Shown in pieces: positions 40,501 to 51,400 of a DNA stretch of 64,000 nucleotides (position 1 is its first letter; each line of letters opens with the position of its first letter). The stretch lies in assembly GCA_900708905.1 (NCBI GenBank), contig CAADRB010000024.1:614333-678332 (forward strand), written 5' to 3'. The notes below the pieces were generated by a model, which saw only the letters and a list, made by a program, of their open reading frames with translations, was not told the DNA's origin and ran no database searches. The stretch comes from Hymenolepis diminuta. Its lineage: Eukaryota > Platyhelminthes > Cestoda > Cyclophyllidea > Hymenolepididae. Made by a program: the position numbers and the translations under genes.

Positions 40501-41188
40501 ACGTTCCACCAACTCGCTTATAGGAGGAATCCGCCTCAACCTTGAGAAAACTTACTCCCGATCCGATATTCACCAGAAGAAAGGGATAGGTATTCACCAT
40601 AAATGAAGAAAGGAATATCTGTGAGGGCATAGCTCGTTTATCATAGATGTAAGCTTCATCGGGAATATTTCGTAGAAGGAATGTACATCCGCAAACCAGG
40701 GAAGCCATCTCATCCTCTCGTTCAATTTCCAACACACCTCCAAATTTATCGATTATGTTCTGCATGTACTTGAATGCCCCACCTCCAGTAACACGTCCAA
40801 CTAGTCGGACAGCATCTTTATTGATATCAGAGTATTTTGGAAGAACTTTGGAATGAATAAAATCAAGACAGGAGTCGATATGACGTGTTTCAAATTTAGT
40901 AAAACAGAGCTTATGTCCTTCATACTCATGTTCACGATAATCATAGAATTCAAAAGGGCCGCAAACGGTAGTGCGACGTTTGGAGTGAGGATCGGAGAGT
41001 TCTTTGGGAACGCAGACTTTGTAGCGGAATGTATGTTGATAGGCGAGTTTGGCCAACGAACCGCCAATATCGAGTGCAAAAACACATTCGACGACCTTGT
41101 CGGGATTGGAAGTATTAGTCTTCCCAAAGGTTTCGAAATCGGCAAAACTGGAAATGTCAATGGGAGACGCGTAAGAAGATTGTGTCAT
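22507..41188 (-). CDS. PANK4: PANK4: pantothenate kinase-like domain fused to DUF89 phosphatase, 9 exons
   Basis: Exons 41188-40453, 36618-36405, 36271-36172, 36108-35674, 35632-35399, 35355-35143, 23908-23725, 23655-23465 and 22773-22507 join to 857 residues with every phase consistent. Residues about 35-380 are the PanK fold: [46 protein letters not shown] and [16 protein letters not shown], ending near FLRHEGYLG. Residues about 450-840 are the DUF89/ARMT-type domain with the metal ligands FCDNSG (D675, N676) and INDVTY (D711), then [12 protein letters not shown] and [13 protein letters not shown]. In mammals the C-terminal domain dephosphorylates 4'-phosphopantetheine and related metabolites, and the N-terminal half is a pseudokinase. 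Here E160 and R225 occupy the positions of PANK3 E138 and R207, so kinase activity is possible. Intron 1 (3.8 kb) and intron 6 (11.2 kb) hold decayed transposons; four introns are only 41-69 nt. Confidence 0.96.
26280..26435. repeat. Dispersed repeat family A, copy 2 (tRNA-SINE-like)
   Basis: Matches copy 1 at 2490-2670 in order: GTGGTCAACGTGCACGTCTG, AAGTCAGAGGTCATGAG, then TTTCTCGTAAGAGCGG and ATATCTTCCCTCTACTCAA. It lies in PANK4 intron 6. This copy keeps the more tRNA-like left part. Confidence 0.55.
29232..29480. repeat. Dispersed repeat family B, copy 2
   Basis: GAAGTGGCAAAACTGATCCT then CCGATCAATAAAGATTGAACA and ATTTGCTGCAATTCAGAGG matches copy 1. Its right half (TTGTTGAACTTCCTGTTAAT, then TTTCAGTGGCTTTCAC) matches copy 3. 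It lies in PANK4 intron 6. Confidence 0.6.
32900..33850 (-). mobile_element. Decayed mariner-like (Tc1/mariner superfamily) transposase copy
   Basis: Several minus-strand frames match this family in order. An N-terminal segment with DNA-binding-like features begins at 33849 and includes [20 protein letters not shown]. The position that should read FSDEKIF reads FSPTKKIF. The block [10 protein letters not shown] lies around 33080-33050, followed by EWMDDEF and [13 protein letters not shown] near 32950. The copy is broken by several frameshifts and stops, and the first two catalytic Asp positions are lost (FSD altered, QQD missing), so it cannot encode an active enzyme. A candidate terminal-repeat end (minus-strand CAGGGTGCGTC) lies at about 33942-33952; the other end was not found. 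It sits in the same orientation as PANK4 inside intron 6. Confidence 0.8.
36880..37400 (+). mobile_element. Gypsy-type LTR retrotransposon remnant, RT joined to integrase zinc-finger region
   Basis: Reverse transcriptase blocks appear in shifting frames: [20 protein letters not shown], then [20 protein letters not shown], then [20 protein letters not shown] and IAAYLDRHG. The YLDD catalytic motif is destroyed (YLDRHG). Directly afterwards the frame reads [14 protein letters not shown] and a PIDG motif, which are integrase zinc-finger/core blocks. RNase H is therefore missing, and an internal deletion joined the two parts. Multiple stops and frameshifts make the copy dead. No LTRs or target-site duplication were seen. 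It lies within PANK4 intron 1, antisense to the gene. Confidence 0.8.
38620..38850. repeat. Dispersed repeat family B, copy 3
   Basis: GAAGCGGCAAGACTGGCCTT then CCAATCTATAAGCACTGGACA matches the left part of copies 1 and 2. TTATTGGACTTTCTACTAAC then GATGTCAGTTCTCACC matches the right half of copy 2. It lies in PANK4 intron 1. Confidence 0.6.
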
Positions 41189-43015
41189 TATAGTTATGAT
41201 ATGAACTTAAAACTGCATTCCTAAAAGATGAAATACGACTTTAAAAATATTTAAAAAATAATTTTTCAGTTTATCAAAGAAAACAAGAAGCAACCTAAAA
41301 TAGTCCAGAGCACATGAGATTCACAGCTACAATCAGTCGATTTATGATCGTAATGGGCAAAATCCGGCCTTCGCTGACAAATTCGGACAGTTAAAAGAAA
41401 TGAATAGTGAAGTAAGAAAGTAAGGGTAATAAATTGTAAATAAAATAAAGATTACTTGAAATTTTTGCTGTTTTTTCATGTTTAAATTTAAAATTCAATA
41501 TTATTATTTTAACGTAATTTTAAATTAATAACGATACCTTTGGAGCCCTCTTTATGTCCCTCAAATATGAAAGACCTTAAAAGATAAATGAAATTGAAAG
41601 CAACTAAGATAAATTCTCCTTTAATAGTGTAAGGAATACTGTCGCTATGGTTACAATGCACAATCCTTTACTTTTGTAAAGTAAGATGTAATAATCCAAA
41701 CCCTGGAGAAGGAGAGAGAAAGGATGAGGACTTAACAGAACAGGACCAGACCAGATCCTCATTGATAGAAGTAGGAATCTGTTTATGCTACTGCGAATTT
41801 ACTAATCATCAATCGCTTTTGAATTTTTACAAAAATTGCGATAGAATATGATTAGTCAGACAGTGAACTCATAAAATGATTTTTGACCTTTCAAAGCCGT
41901 GACCTGTCACGACATTTTGGTGACGTAGCTTAGATATTGCACCTTCAGTGCATGTTAGAGCAGTTTTATAAGAGGCTTCTTTGTCACGGTGTATGAATTG
42001 AAATAGCAAATATATAAGTCACTCACAAACGAATAGGCAAGTGAATAACTGTTGCAACCTAAGTAAATATTTACTCACTTCGTCCTATCTCTATCAGGTT
42101 AAATTTGGAAATATGATGGAGTTAAGGTAACAACTAACGGCTGACAGCTAATAAGTGACACCAGCAACATATCACCGACCAGGAAATCATGAACTGATTA
42201 GGTCAGAATGTATTGATCGGGACACAATGAGGATTCAAGAGGAAAATAAGGAACAAAGACAATGAGAAAGTAACGTGGAAGCAGGCGTATAATAAGCGTG
42301 AGTCCGTAGATGTGTGAGAGGAAATACAAGGGTAACCTATATGAGTCTCTTAGGTAAGGATGCGCGTTAGGGCATGAGTGCCAGTGTGTTTCCAATGAAA
42401 CAGAACGGTTTTAGGGAGTGGCAATCGGAAAACGCGTTTAGGTATGACACATAAGGGGTTTTGTCATAGAGACACAGATATTATTGCGGCTTCGTGGAAG
42501 AAAACTGAGGTACTTCCATAGAGGATGCAAATAAGAAGGATTATTGAAAATACATAGAAGGTCTTCCCTCAAACACTTGTCCATTTTTCACATTCACTTT
42601 TAAAAAGTAATAAATCAACGGTTGATTCAATTGATATGTATTAGAAAACGCAAAAACCAATTCAGTTTACCGGGTTATGAAATTTATCAATAACTTTCGC
42701 TGGCATTATCTGAGATGCTACTGATTTTGTCTCCTTTTAAAAATTCCTACGTTTAAATCTCACAAGAATGGACATCAAAATTATTAAATCTTCTTACATC
42801 AAAATAATTTTAGGAATTAGTTACTTTGTTTTGATTTTACCTCGACATAACTGTCGCACGACATAAATTTTAATATGTCAAATTGTATTTTTTAATAATA
42901 AAATGACCAACGATTTAAATATAGTTATCAACATTTTAACCTTTGATATCTTTACCGCCATTTATGGTTAGCGTAGTCATCTAATAATCACTCGATTGTA
43001 ATTTGTCTTCGCACA
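41189..43015. other. Region between PANK4 and COA3-like gene
   Basis: Holds the divergent upstream regions of PANK4 (minus) and the COA3-like gene (plus), and repeat copy C1 (42190-42480). No clear core promoter element could be picked out of the AT-rich sequence. Confidence 0.55.
42190..42480 (-). repeat. Dispersed repeat family C, copy 1 (inverted relative to copy 2)
   Basis: Read on the minus strand it contains CCCCTTATGTGTCAT, TTCTGTTTCATTGGAAACAC, GGCACTCATGCCC, CATCCTTACCTAAG and CTTGTATTTCCTCTCACAC, in the same order and spacing as 46880-47150 on the plus strand. The open frame at 42395-42198 (minus) is part of this repeat and not a gene. Confidence 0.6.
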
Positions 43016-43060
43016 ATGCCTTCGAATAATACCATTGTCCAACACTTTATAAAGCACACA

Positions 43061-43307
43061 GAAGCTTCAAATTTTAGAAGGGCGAAAGTTTTCAAGGCAA
43101 GAAAAAATAAAGGCTTATTTGTTGCTCTTGCGGCAGCAGCTTTTGCCATTGGGACATGTTAGCATACTTTGAATTAATTTTAACCACAATCTATTGTCCT
43201 TTTTTTTATTTATACTTTATTTTCTTATAGATGCCTTTTCCATTAACGCCGTTCGCCAGAGTCGCTACTTGGATGAATCGTTTGACAAAATGCCAGGTTC
43301 AAAATAA
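43061..43307 (+). CDS. COA3: COA3/CCDC56-like cytochrome c oxidase assembly factor (N-terminus unresolved)
   Basis: Two exons are read: about 43061-43158 and 43231-43307, split by a 72-nt intron (GTTAGC..TTATAG). The joined frame reads KLQILEGAKVFKARKNKG, one hydrophobic helix LFVALAAAAFAIGTYAF, then VRQSRYLDESFDKMPG and a stop at 43305. This follows the COA3 layout: a basic segment, a single transmembrane helix ending in a Tyr-containing segment, then the (S)QERFLDEL-type tail. COA3 sits in the inner mitochondrial membrane and supports COX1 synthesis and complex IV assembly. The first exon is uncertain: one option is ATG 42964-42966 followed at once by a donor GTTAGC and spliced to 43061. 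ATG 43016 is in another frame and would need a one-base indel in the G run at 43080-43083. The gene is divergent from PANK4. Family call is fairly sure; the start is not. Confidence 0.75.
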
Positions 43308-43308
43308 A
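43303..43308 (+). terminator. Poly(A) signal overlapping COA3 stop codon
   Basis: AATAAA overlaps the TAA stop (43305-43307) of the COA3-like gene, implying a very short 3' untranslated region. Confidence 0.5.
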
Positions 43309-44583
43309 TGTGTAAAGACTTCTTATTTCTATAATTTTTTAGTATTGATATATATATATATATATATACATATATATGATCATGTACAGATTTATCGAAA
43401 ATTGTCTTTTTTGGGCTTTTATTGTTATTCTGTCTATGTGGTCGAGATTCATCACTGGCAATTGATTATTATTTTACTTCATAATTTCCAAATCCATCTA
43501 TATAATTTTGTCTTTTAATACATAAGGTATTCTGAATCAAAACCACCTGAGTTGAATTAGTGAATTCAAATTTAAACTACAGTGAGTTAAATTACTAGTT
43601 ATTTAGGAATATGTTGGATTTATTTATATTAGCGTTTGATAGTTTGAGGTTTTAAGACTGGCTAATCAGCTTCATAAAGTTCGCCAGAACTCAATTATCA
43701 AACACTAGTAGTTTCCAGTACAACTCTCTGTAACACTTTGCAGGCATATACTCTATTATTATTAGGATCCGGAGATGTGCTGAATTACTTATGATTTGTG
43801 AATACAAAATGCAATCGCCATATAACTAGCCAGACTTTCTTGGATATTATTATATTCGAATTAGTCCGCATACCGCAAAGCTTTCAAATCCGCTCTGTCT
43901 TTGAAATATTGGGCAATTGACGACGCATCTGGCTTAAACTATCCTCTAGTTACGCTAATCGTAAAGCATTACTAACAGTATTTCAGTAGACCGCTTCATT
44001 ATTCAATGTTCCGATGTGATGATACATGCAAAATCAGTCAATGAATCATGACAGGTACATGGCAAAAAACATGTTAATGAAAATGAAAGAATATCCGAGA
44101 TTAGCAACCATACTTTACAAAAAACACAGGGGGATAGAGCTAGAGAATTTCAAGCAGGAAGTGAAATAGAGATAAGGAAAAAGAATAAGGTTACTTAGAT
44201 GAAAAAAGAAAGACAAAACCTACACCACGATTCGAGATACGAACATGTCGATTATAGTAAGTTCATATTGATTTAGGGAGGTTGGGCTTAAATGCAGAGA
44301 AGGGGCCGGTGTTTTACGAAAAAGGAGACAAATGAGTGAATAAATTGTTAATTTACAAACGATTTTGGTTAAATAATATATAGGCGACGGAAAATTGTGA
44401 AACAAGGCTACACAATTACGACTCTTCATTGCACCAAAACACTTAATGAGAGAGAGAGAATCGTTTGAAAGACCACAAAACGGTACTCGCAAGGGAAGGA
44501 ACCAGAGAAAATAAAGAAATCTCCTGTTGATTCCCCATATTTAAGAACGAAGAAGCATTCGGATAGCCTTCTTCTAGACAATT
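43309..44583. other. Intergenic region between COA3-like gene and 116-aa gene
   Basis: Contains the TA microsatellite, an AG-rich segment near 44448-44460 and AT-rich filler. The two flanking genes converge here. No gene seen; the minus-strand open frame 44492-44220 has no family resemblance. Confidence 0.55.
43348..43378. repeat. TA dinucleotide microsatellite
   Basis: A run of TA units interrupted once by ACA, 40 bp downstream of the COA3-like stop codon. Confidence 0.9.
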
Positions 44584-45094
44584 TCAGGCTGACACAACGA
44601 TGATATTGGCTAATCTAAGGAGAGAATTTTGATTGACCAATGGAATACCGAATGCATTGTGCGTAGCAGTGTCATTTGTCAGAGATTGATTGGTCGATAG
44701 TACAGTTTCAAAGAAAAGACCTTCCTCAAGTTTAAATTCAGTTTTTTCCTTGTCATCGTGACATTCGTCTCCAGATTGGCCGAAGATGTACTCCCACCAT
44801 GTAACTGGTTCGCACTCCTCATATTCTTTTGCTGAACCAAGTATGCGCGAATGGCTCACTAAAATTATGATAAAGATCGATAAATCAATTGCACTTAGTA
44901 CCTAAGTGCTTTAAAACACTTCCAATTACATGAACCGAAGTGCAAGCATCTGAAATCAATTAATTAATCAATCGATATCGGTACGCGTAGATTAGGACCA
45001 CTACTATTGTAAATAGATTAAGTAAGAATAAATCAACACCTTCGCATTTTTATTTATCTTAAAAACCGGCCAGAAGCAACAAATACAAAACCAT
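44584..45094 (-). CDS. Unrecognised 116-aa protein with possible signal peptide, 3 exons
   Basis: Exons 45094-45067, 44949-44902 and 44858-44584 join exactly in frame (351 nt including stop). Introns are 117 and 43 nt; both acceptors are good (TTGATTTCAG, ATAATTTTAG), and the first donor (GTTTTT) is weak. Translation opens MVLYLLLLADAC, a short hydrophobic start that could be a signal peptide, although it has no basic N-terminal residue. Then come an ISV-like helix (VHVIGSVLKHL) and EYEECEPVTWWEYIFGQSGD, a very acidic stretch with DDKEKTEFKLEEG, a possible N-glycosylation site (NQS, NDT), and a mildly hydrophobic end SLLRLANIIVVSA. Three Cys are present. I do not recognise a family. An upstream in-frame stop precedes the ATG. 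The multi-exon frame closure makes a real gene likely; secretion is an inference. Confidence 0.6.
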
Positions 45095-48036
45095 TTTAGA
45101 TCCACCCCCGCGGTTCAATTCTATTGGCTAGTCTTGGCCAAGAACTATTTTTAGAATGAGATAGGACATTTTTTAGTGTTTGCTTCGATAAAATTCTCCA
45201 GTTTTAAAACTATTCGACTTTTTACTAAAAAAAAATGCACAGATATCCATCTCATTTATTTATTTTATTCGATATAGATAACCAATGCTACTGAGGGGAT
45301 TTCGAAGAGGTCGAATAAATCTCTCGTGTACCATATTCTAATATGTAAAAACACTAGATTTTCGAAAAATTTGTCATCTCAGCATTTTTTAAGTAAACAC
45401 TATTTACGTTCTTTGTAATATTTAATTGTACCAATTCTAAAAATATGAATTATAGGAATTTGGGTGCCAAATAACCGAGGAGCCGATCTAATAGTTGGAT
45501 GAAACAGATTTTCCGGTCAGCGATAACCGTAAACTGGTATTTACCAAAATTAATAGCTCAAGCTAGGTAAAGGGGAATTTAATTCACTCAAATTTTTAAG
45601 CATAGATATGACCTTAATGTAAAACCACGGTTTCTCACAGGGTTAGTTTCTCATAACCGCTTAATAAACATGACTCAACGTGGATAATTTGGTCTCTATA
45701 CTTGCATGTCATCCTTAACAATAGTTAGAAGTATGTGGACCTTTTCTGCTTTCGTCAACTAGTCCAGACAGAACTAAAGAATGAAATTTATTTGACCTCC
45801 AGCATCTAATCATATGAAAAGACCTCCATGACTATAATTAGATACTGATAAATCAGTTAACTGGAGGTACAAAACCGCCTTCTATCAAATTATTCTACGA
45901 AATTTGAGTCATTCTTAGTCATAACGACTGCTACATTATTTTGGAGAATGAAATATCTGACCTTTGGTACTATATATTTTGCTAATATACATACGTCAAT
46001 CACAGATAATCACCTTCATAGTAGAAAAAATAATTCGACGCTGGAAAAGTGTAGCTATGTATGGAATTTAAAAATATAGCGAAAAACACCTCAAAGAAAC
46101 CTGATTTTTCGCCATTTAATTACATGGTGAAGAGGGTTATCTGATGCATAAACAATTTGTCCAAATACAAGATGTGCGTCGTCCAAACCATATTGATTTG
46201 AGAAGAAACTAGGTACAGAAGTCGACAGTAGCAAATCAGAATAGAGAACTGATACGAGATGAAGATCTTGAGTTCTTTTCAAATGGAAATAAATTGTTCA
46301 AAGTAGAATTTTGAGATTTACATCATTTAAACAAAGTTCGTTTTCGGAGTAAATTTGTCAAAATACTCCGATCTGATAGCGCTCAAGCCCTTATCGATCA
46401 GAAAGGTTTCAAAATAAGGAAAGGAAGTAATATTCTCTGACGATCATAATTTGAGCACACCTGAGGCTATTATAATTTATCTAATGATACATTTTGGTCT
46501 AAATCAACCGTTCCGTAGCTTTGAAGATGGATTTGCTGTTACCACCCAATCTTATAGAGGAGCAGACTTCCGGTTATAAGTGCTCTGCTTATTAGAACTA
46601 TTTTCAAAATGTCGGCATCTGCATAACAACCTACCACGCTAATCTTCAGCCAAAAGTATTGCTAAATTCAAACTATCAAGATCAAAATCCTACTTTTCAG
46701 AATCTAAGTCTTCTAATTGAAATTTCTTCCTCCTTTAACAAATATAACATTAGCAGTTGTAATATTTTATGATGCAACTCATTTTCAACATGAACTTAGG
46801 AAGAATAACGCCCTACGCACTTTCAAAATTACTCTTTATTCTCATCCTATGAAAATACGTTGATTTTTCGCCTTTATATTCCTATAACTCAACCCCTTAT
46901 CTGTCATGTCTAGACGAGTTTATCGATCCTCCTCATTTCTAGAACTGTCCTGTTTCATTTAAAAGTACACCTGCACTCATACCCCACGCACGTCCTTACC
47001 CAAGTGACGCAATAAACTCTCTTTGTATTTCCACTCACATTCACGCAGAAAAACGTTTGTCAGCTACCGGTTCGTCCGCTTCTCTCTCATCATCCCTCTC
47101 GTTCATCTCTCTTACTTGATTCCTTATCGTGGTTTATTCAACACACATTGGCCTGCGCAACTCTTCGTGTTCTACTTTTGGGAGTCGCGGTTTGTTAACT
47201 CCTACTTTTTGTAACTCCAACGCCTACACTATAATTGCTTTCATACAAATTCCAAATCGAAAACACTACATGTGAAGCTCTAACTCTGATTCTTACTTAA
47301 ATCCTCTTATCCAAAAAGATTTAAGGAAAACATAATTTCAGTCTCTGCAAATATAATCATTAGAAAATACTGATACAATATCATGTACTCTTAAAAAAGA
47401 GAAACATGGAAATACAGAGAGGGGGTAATAATAAAACCATTACTACTACGACTCAATGTCAATCATTACCCCATTAAACAGACGAATGGAACGTCAAATT
47501 CATATAAAAATTACATTAAAAATGTGCCTCCATGATCTTTCTTTTTATGAGTATTGCAGCGTAATAAGGAATGACCTTGGACGATTACATTCTCCAAGTT
47601 TGGTATCACAGTGCTAGTTTTTATTTGTAGTTGTTGCAATTGTGTGATTATCTACTTACTTTAGTTAATGATCGAGAAAACAATAATCAAAATGCAACAG
47701 AAACCACATGAAGGGAAATGTCCCAGTAAGAGAAAATGCTTTAGAAGGCATGGAAGCACTTGATTTTTCCAAGCGTATTTCTCTATCACGTTTAAAGATT
47801 GTAAAGCCAAGGTCTTTCAAAATATGATTAAAAGGGGAAAAATTATTATTTCTAATAATTAATGATTAAAATCATTGTTCAAACATAGTCTCAATGAGAG
47901 TTCACCTTGAATGAAATCTATGAATTAGACCAGGTAAGACGGTATCCTGGCCAAAAAAGAAATAAAATATTCAAGTGGTATAGCTAGGATTGGAACAAGA
48001 ATAAATTGAAGTAAGGCTCCCTTGATACGCCTTGAC
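45095..48036. other. Intergenic region between 116-aa gene and CREB3L 3' end
   Basis: Contains repeat copy C2 (46880-47150). A minus-strand open frame at 46282-46091 starts with TTG and has no family resemblance. The rest is AT-rich with no gene recognised. Confidence 0.55.
46880..47150 (+). repeat. Dispersed repeat family C, copy 2
   Basis: Contains CCCCTTATCTGTCATG, GTCCTGTTTCATTTAAAAG, CTGCACTCATACCCC, CGTCCTTACCCAAG and TTTGTATTTCCACTCACATTC, collinear with the minus strand of 42190-42480. The short open frame at 47023-47214 lies in it and is likely chance. Confidence 0.6.
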
Positions 48037-48042
48037 TTTATT
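48037..48042 (-). terminator. Candidate poly(A) signal of CREB3L
   Basis: AATAAA on the minus strand about 360 nt after the CREB3L stop. The 3' untranslated region would begin with a GA dinucleotide run directly after the stop codon. Confidence 0.3.
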
Positions 48043-48385
48043 TTCAACTTCTATTCAATTTCCTCTTCCTTAACCAATACTTAACGATTTACAGCTACCG
48101 GAGTTTAGTTGCTCCTCTGTGATAAATAAAGTGTTTTTTTCTGTTAGTCATAAAAGTATAATCTTGCGAAAAAAACAGCGGATGAAATTGGTTAGCAAAT
48201 AAAAAAGTCCAAAAGATTAAGACCAGCATTAACTCATTGGAAAATAACTTCGAGATCAATAGATGCTTTGCCTACTAAGTAGTCACTGAAACAGATGAGA
48301 CAGGCTTTCATCTATGAGTCGCAAAATTAGATTCTCATGGCCTTACATGAGAGCATTGCATTATTGCCATCAACAATTTACGTAT

Positions 48386-48402
48386 CCTCTCTCTCTCTCT
48401 CA
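48386..48402. repeat. CT dinucleotide run abutting CREB3L stop codon
   Basis: CT repeats on the plus strand (GA in the transcript) begin immediately after the CREB3L TAG, so they sit at the start of its 3' untranslated region. Confidence 0.9.
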
Positions 48403-51400
48403 CTAACCCGGTTTTTCAATTGCAGTTCTTTCCGATGATTGAGATGTCCGTTCGCCCTTCAAATAAGCCGCAGTTCGAGCCCACTCATGCATTTTGTAGA
48501 TCGATGCAGTGCCAGTAGGAAGATCCCGCATATAACTCACATTTGGACCTCGAGCATAATCACCATCCAGTCTTGGTCCCATTTTCTGAGTTCTCGCTGA
48601 CCAAGTGTAGCCAATCTGAAAAAAACAATAAAATCGATAATCGATAATATTCATTACAATGCTAATTTGTGGTAAAGAGAATGTAGTTATAACCTGATGT
48701 AAAGAACCAAAAGTCGAGAGGTCACCAACAATATGACCTTTGGGAGAAGACGAAGCTATAATTTGTGAGTTCGAGTTCGACGAAGAGGAAGGATAATCTG
48801 GTTGCCCGGCGAAAAGAGCAGCAAAACAGGCGAGGAAGACCATGAGATAAGCGGACGAATTTGTGGCTGCATTTGTGTTAGAATTCGATGAATTACTTGA
48901 CGTTTTCTTTGAGTTGTTGGTTGTGGAATTCTTTGAGGGAGAGGAAGTTGAGATCGTCTGCGAAGATGCCACGTTTGAAGTTGTCTTGTCAACAAGATGA
49001 CGAAGTTGGCGCAACTGACCCAAAATGGTGCGGTTGTGCATCTCCAGGTTTTCTACCTGACCCTTCAATCTTGCATTTTCCTGTGCGTAGCTCTCCACTC
49101 TGATAAGTAGTAAGAAAAGGAGTGTTTTGCCAAGTAATTAAAAGATAAACAAGAATGTAAAGCCAAGAACTTTGCCAAAACGGCTTTCATATTCCTTAAT
49201 ACACATAACCTTTTTGATAGAAACGAATTTATTTGAAATTCTTGAGAATTTTACCCTCGACCCTTATCAAAAAGAAGATGAAACACCATTTCAAATTTTT
49301 TAACATTTTCAAGCTTTTGGTAAACTTGTAGATCGAGATCAATAAGAATAAACAAAAATTCTCAAGTCCACTAATTGAAACGCCGCTTTTTTATTTTTGT
49401 GAAATGGATGTTTGGGAGCCAACATTAATTATAGGAACGGTGTACTAGTAATACAAATCTCTATTATTTTACCACTGGCTCCTTATACAGAAGATCAATA
49501 ACTAATAAATTCATCGAAAAATTCCTTCAATACTATCCTTTTGTGGTAGTATTAACGAGCAGTCTGCAGTATCTACTTGAATAAATATAGAAAATCGTTG
49601 AGCAAAAGGCACTTAAACCCACACGAACGAGAGGTAGGTTATGACTTTAAAACAAAGAGAGAGACGTCTGAGATAGAGAGAGAAGATAAGGCCATAGACA
49701 AGTCCAGTAAAGACCTTAACTTCAACCACGTGTGCATGTCTTTGCAAAATGTCGACCGGAAGTTGGAAATTTCAAATATAAACATTCTTCGTCACTCTTA
49801 AATATTACATATCACATCCCCCCAACTCCCTCTCTTCAACCGGTAGACAGTTACTCTTCAATTTGTATCATTTTGCCAATCATTTATGGTAATTAAGTGA
49901 CATGAATAAGTCACTCCTATTCTAAAGAAATCATCACAATATGAATGACAGAAATTTGCGGAGGTTGATACACGAAAGAGTTCCGCAAATGGCAAGGTGA
50001 AAGAGCCAGACATAATAACCGCAAACTATGGGAGCTTTGAGAGCATTTTACAACACTGTATCCTTGAGTGACGTCAAAACCTATCGGTAGCGAAAAATTT
50101 GTTCCAAAAGCGGAACAATTCTTCGAAATGGAAAATGTAGTACCTATAAGAGAAAGGGGTAGGATTAGTCAGAATAATATGGTATAAACAAATGCATCAT
50201 CGGGTGAGGAATGGACGCAGTTGGTTCTAATGATAAATATTTGCGAACAAACAAAATTTGTGAAAAATTTTGACTTTATTTGCACATGTTAGACTGGTAA
50301 CCTTGATGAAACGACTATAAAAGTAATTTTATAGCTTTCTTACCTCTAATTTGGGAATAAATGGTTAATTTCACCATAATTAATGGTAAAGAAACTCAAT
50401 TTTATAGCCAGTATTTATAAAATGACCTTGCATAAAATATGACTAGAGGACAAGTAGCAGTTTAATCATTTTTTAATAATTCTTCTAGAAAATGAAAAGT
50501 TGATGTAAACGTTTTTAAATGATTAATTGAGGGGAAAGTGTTATTTAAAGTGAAAGAAAGCAAATTTAAAATACTTTAATAGTAATAAGGAGGGTTGATC
50601 TACTTAAACACACCTTCTATTTATATTTATCAAATAAAATTTCGCGCATTAAAAGCAGTTTCACAATTTGTGTGATATTAAGCACAAAATAAGGCTGGCT
50701 TTTAATAGAAAATTTCAGCCGGAGGGTAAACTCTGTTAGACTTTTAGTCTCAAAGTTTTGGCGGTAGAGCAAAGCAGCATAAATGCGCGGTGAATCATTC
50801 GATATATTGAAATCCGTCACAAGTGATTATAATTATACTTAACAGTTGTAAACAACGACACCCACCGTTTCCCTTTGATACTGAATCCACTTCACGATTG
50901 CAAAACATTCAAGCACTTATCTCCCCAATTCCTATTTATAAAGCTAAGACCTTTCCCCTTCAGCAACATTTGGCTTCGGGATTATGGGCTCTATTTAATT
51001 AGTCGAAAAGTACGGCATTTTCGACGAATAGTTTACGGAGTGTATCAAAAGTTCGACTAGTTCCAAGTGTGCAAAAACTCATTTACCATGTACTCAAGTT
51101 ACGTCAAGCGTGTAGATACACAAGTAGTAGGTGGGGTACAGTTCAAATATTGACGCAAATATTTACACTCCTCATGAATGAAACAAAGTTCTTTTTCTTT
51201 CTTTTTTTTAATTTCTTGCATTAAATTTGCTCTAAATCTGCCGAAATCTACTTGAAGGAGGGAAAAGTAAGTTATTTCATTCAGTAGGTAAGTTAAAATG
51301 CATTGTTGAAAAAAAAGAAGACAAAAGTAACAATAGAAGTACACATACCCAATCGAAAATTGCGCATTTTTAAAGTGTTTTATACAACAGTGACTGCGTA

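Noticed and set aside
40853..41224. 123-codon plus-strand open frame opposite PANK4 exon 1
   Set aside because: Shadow of the PANK4 coding exon on the other strand.
45840..46000. Fragments vaguely like reverse transcriptase on the plus strand
   Set aside because: Only isolated residues matched; no ordered motif series.
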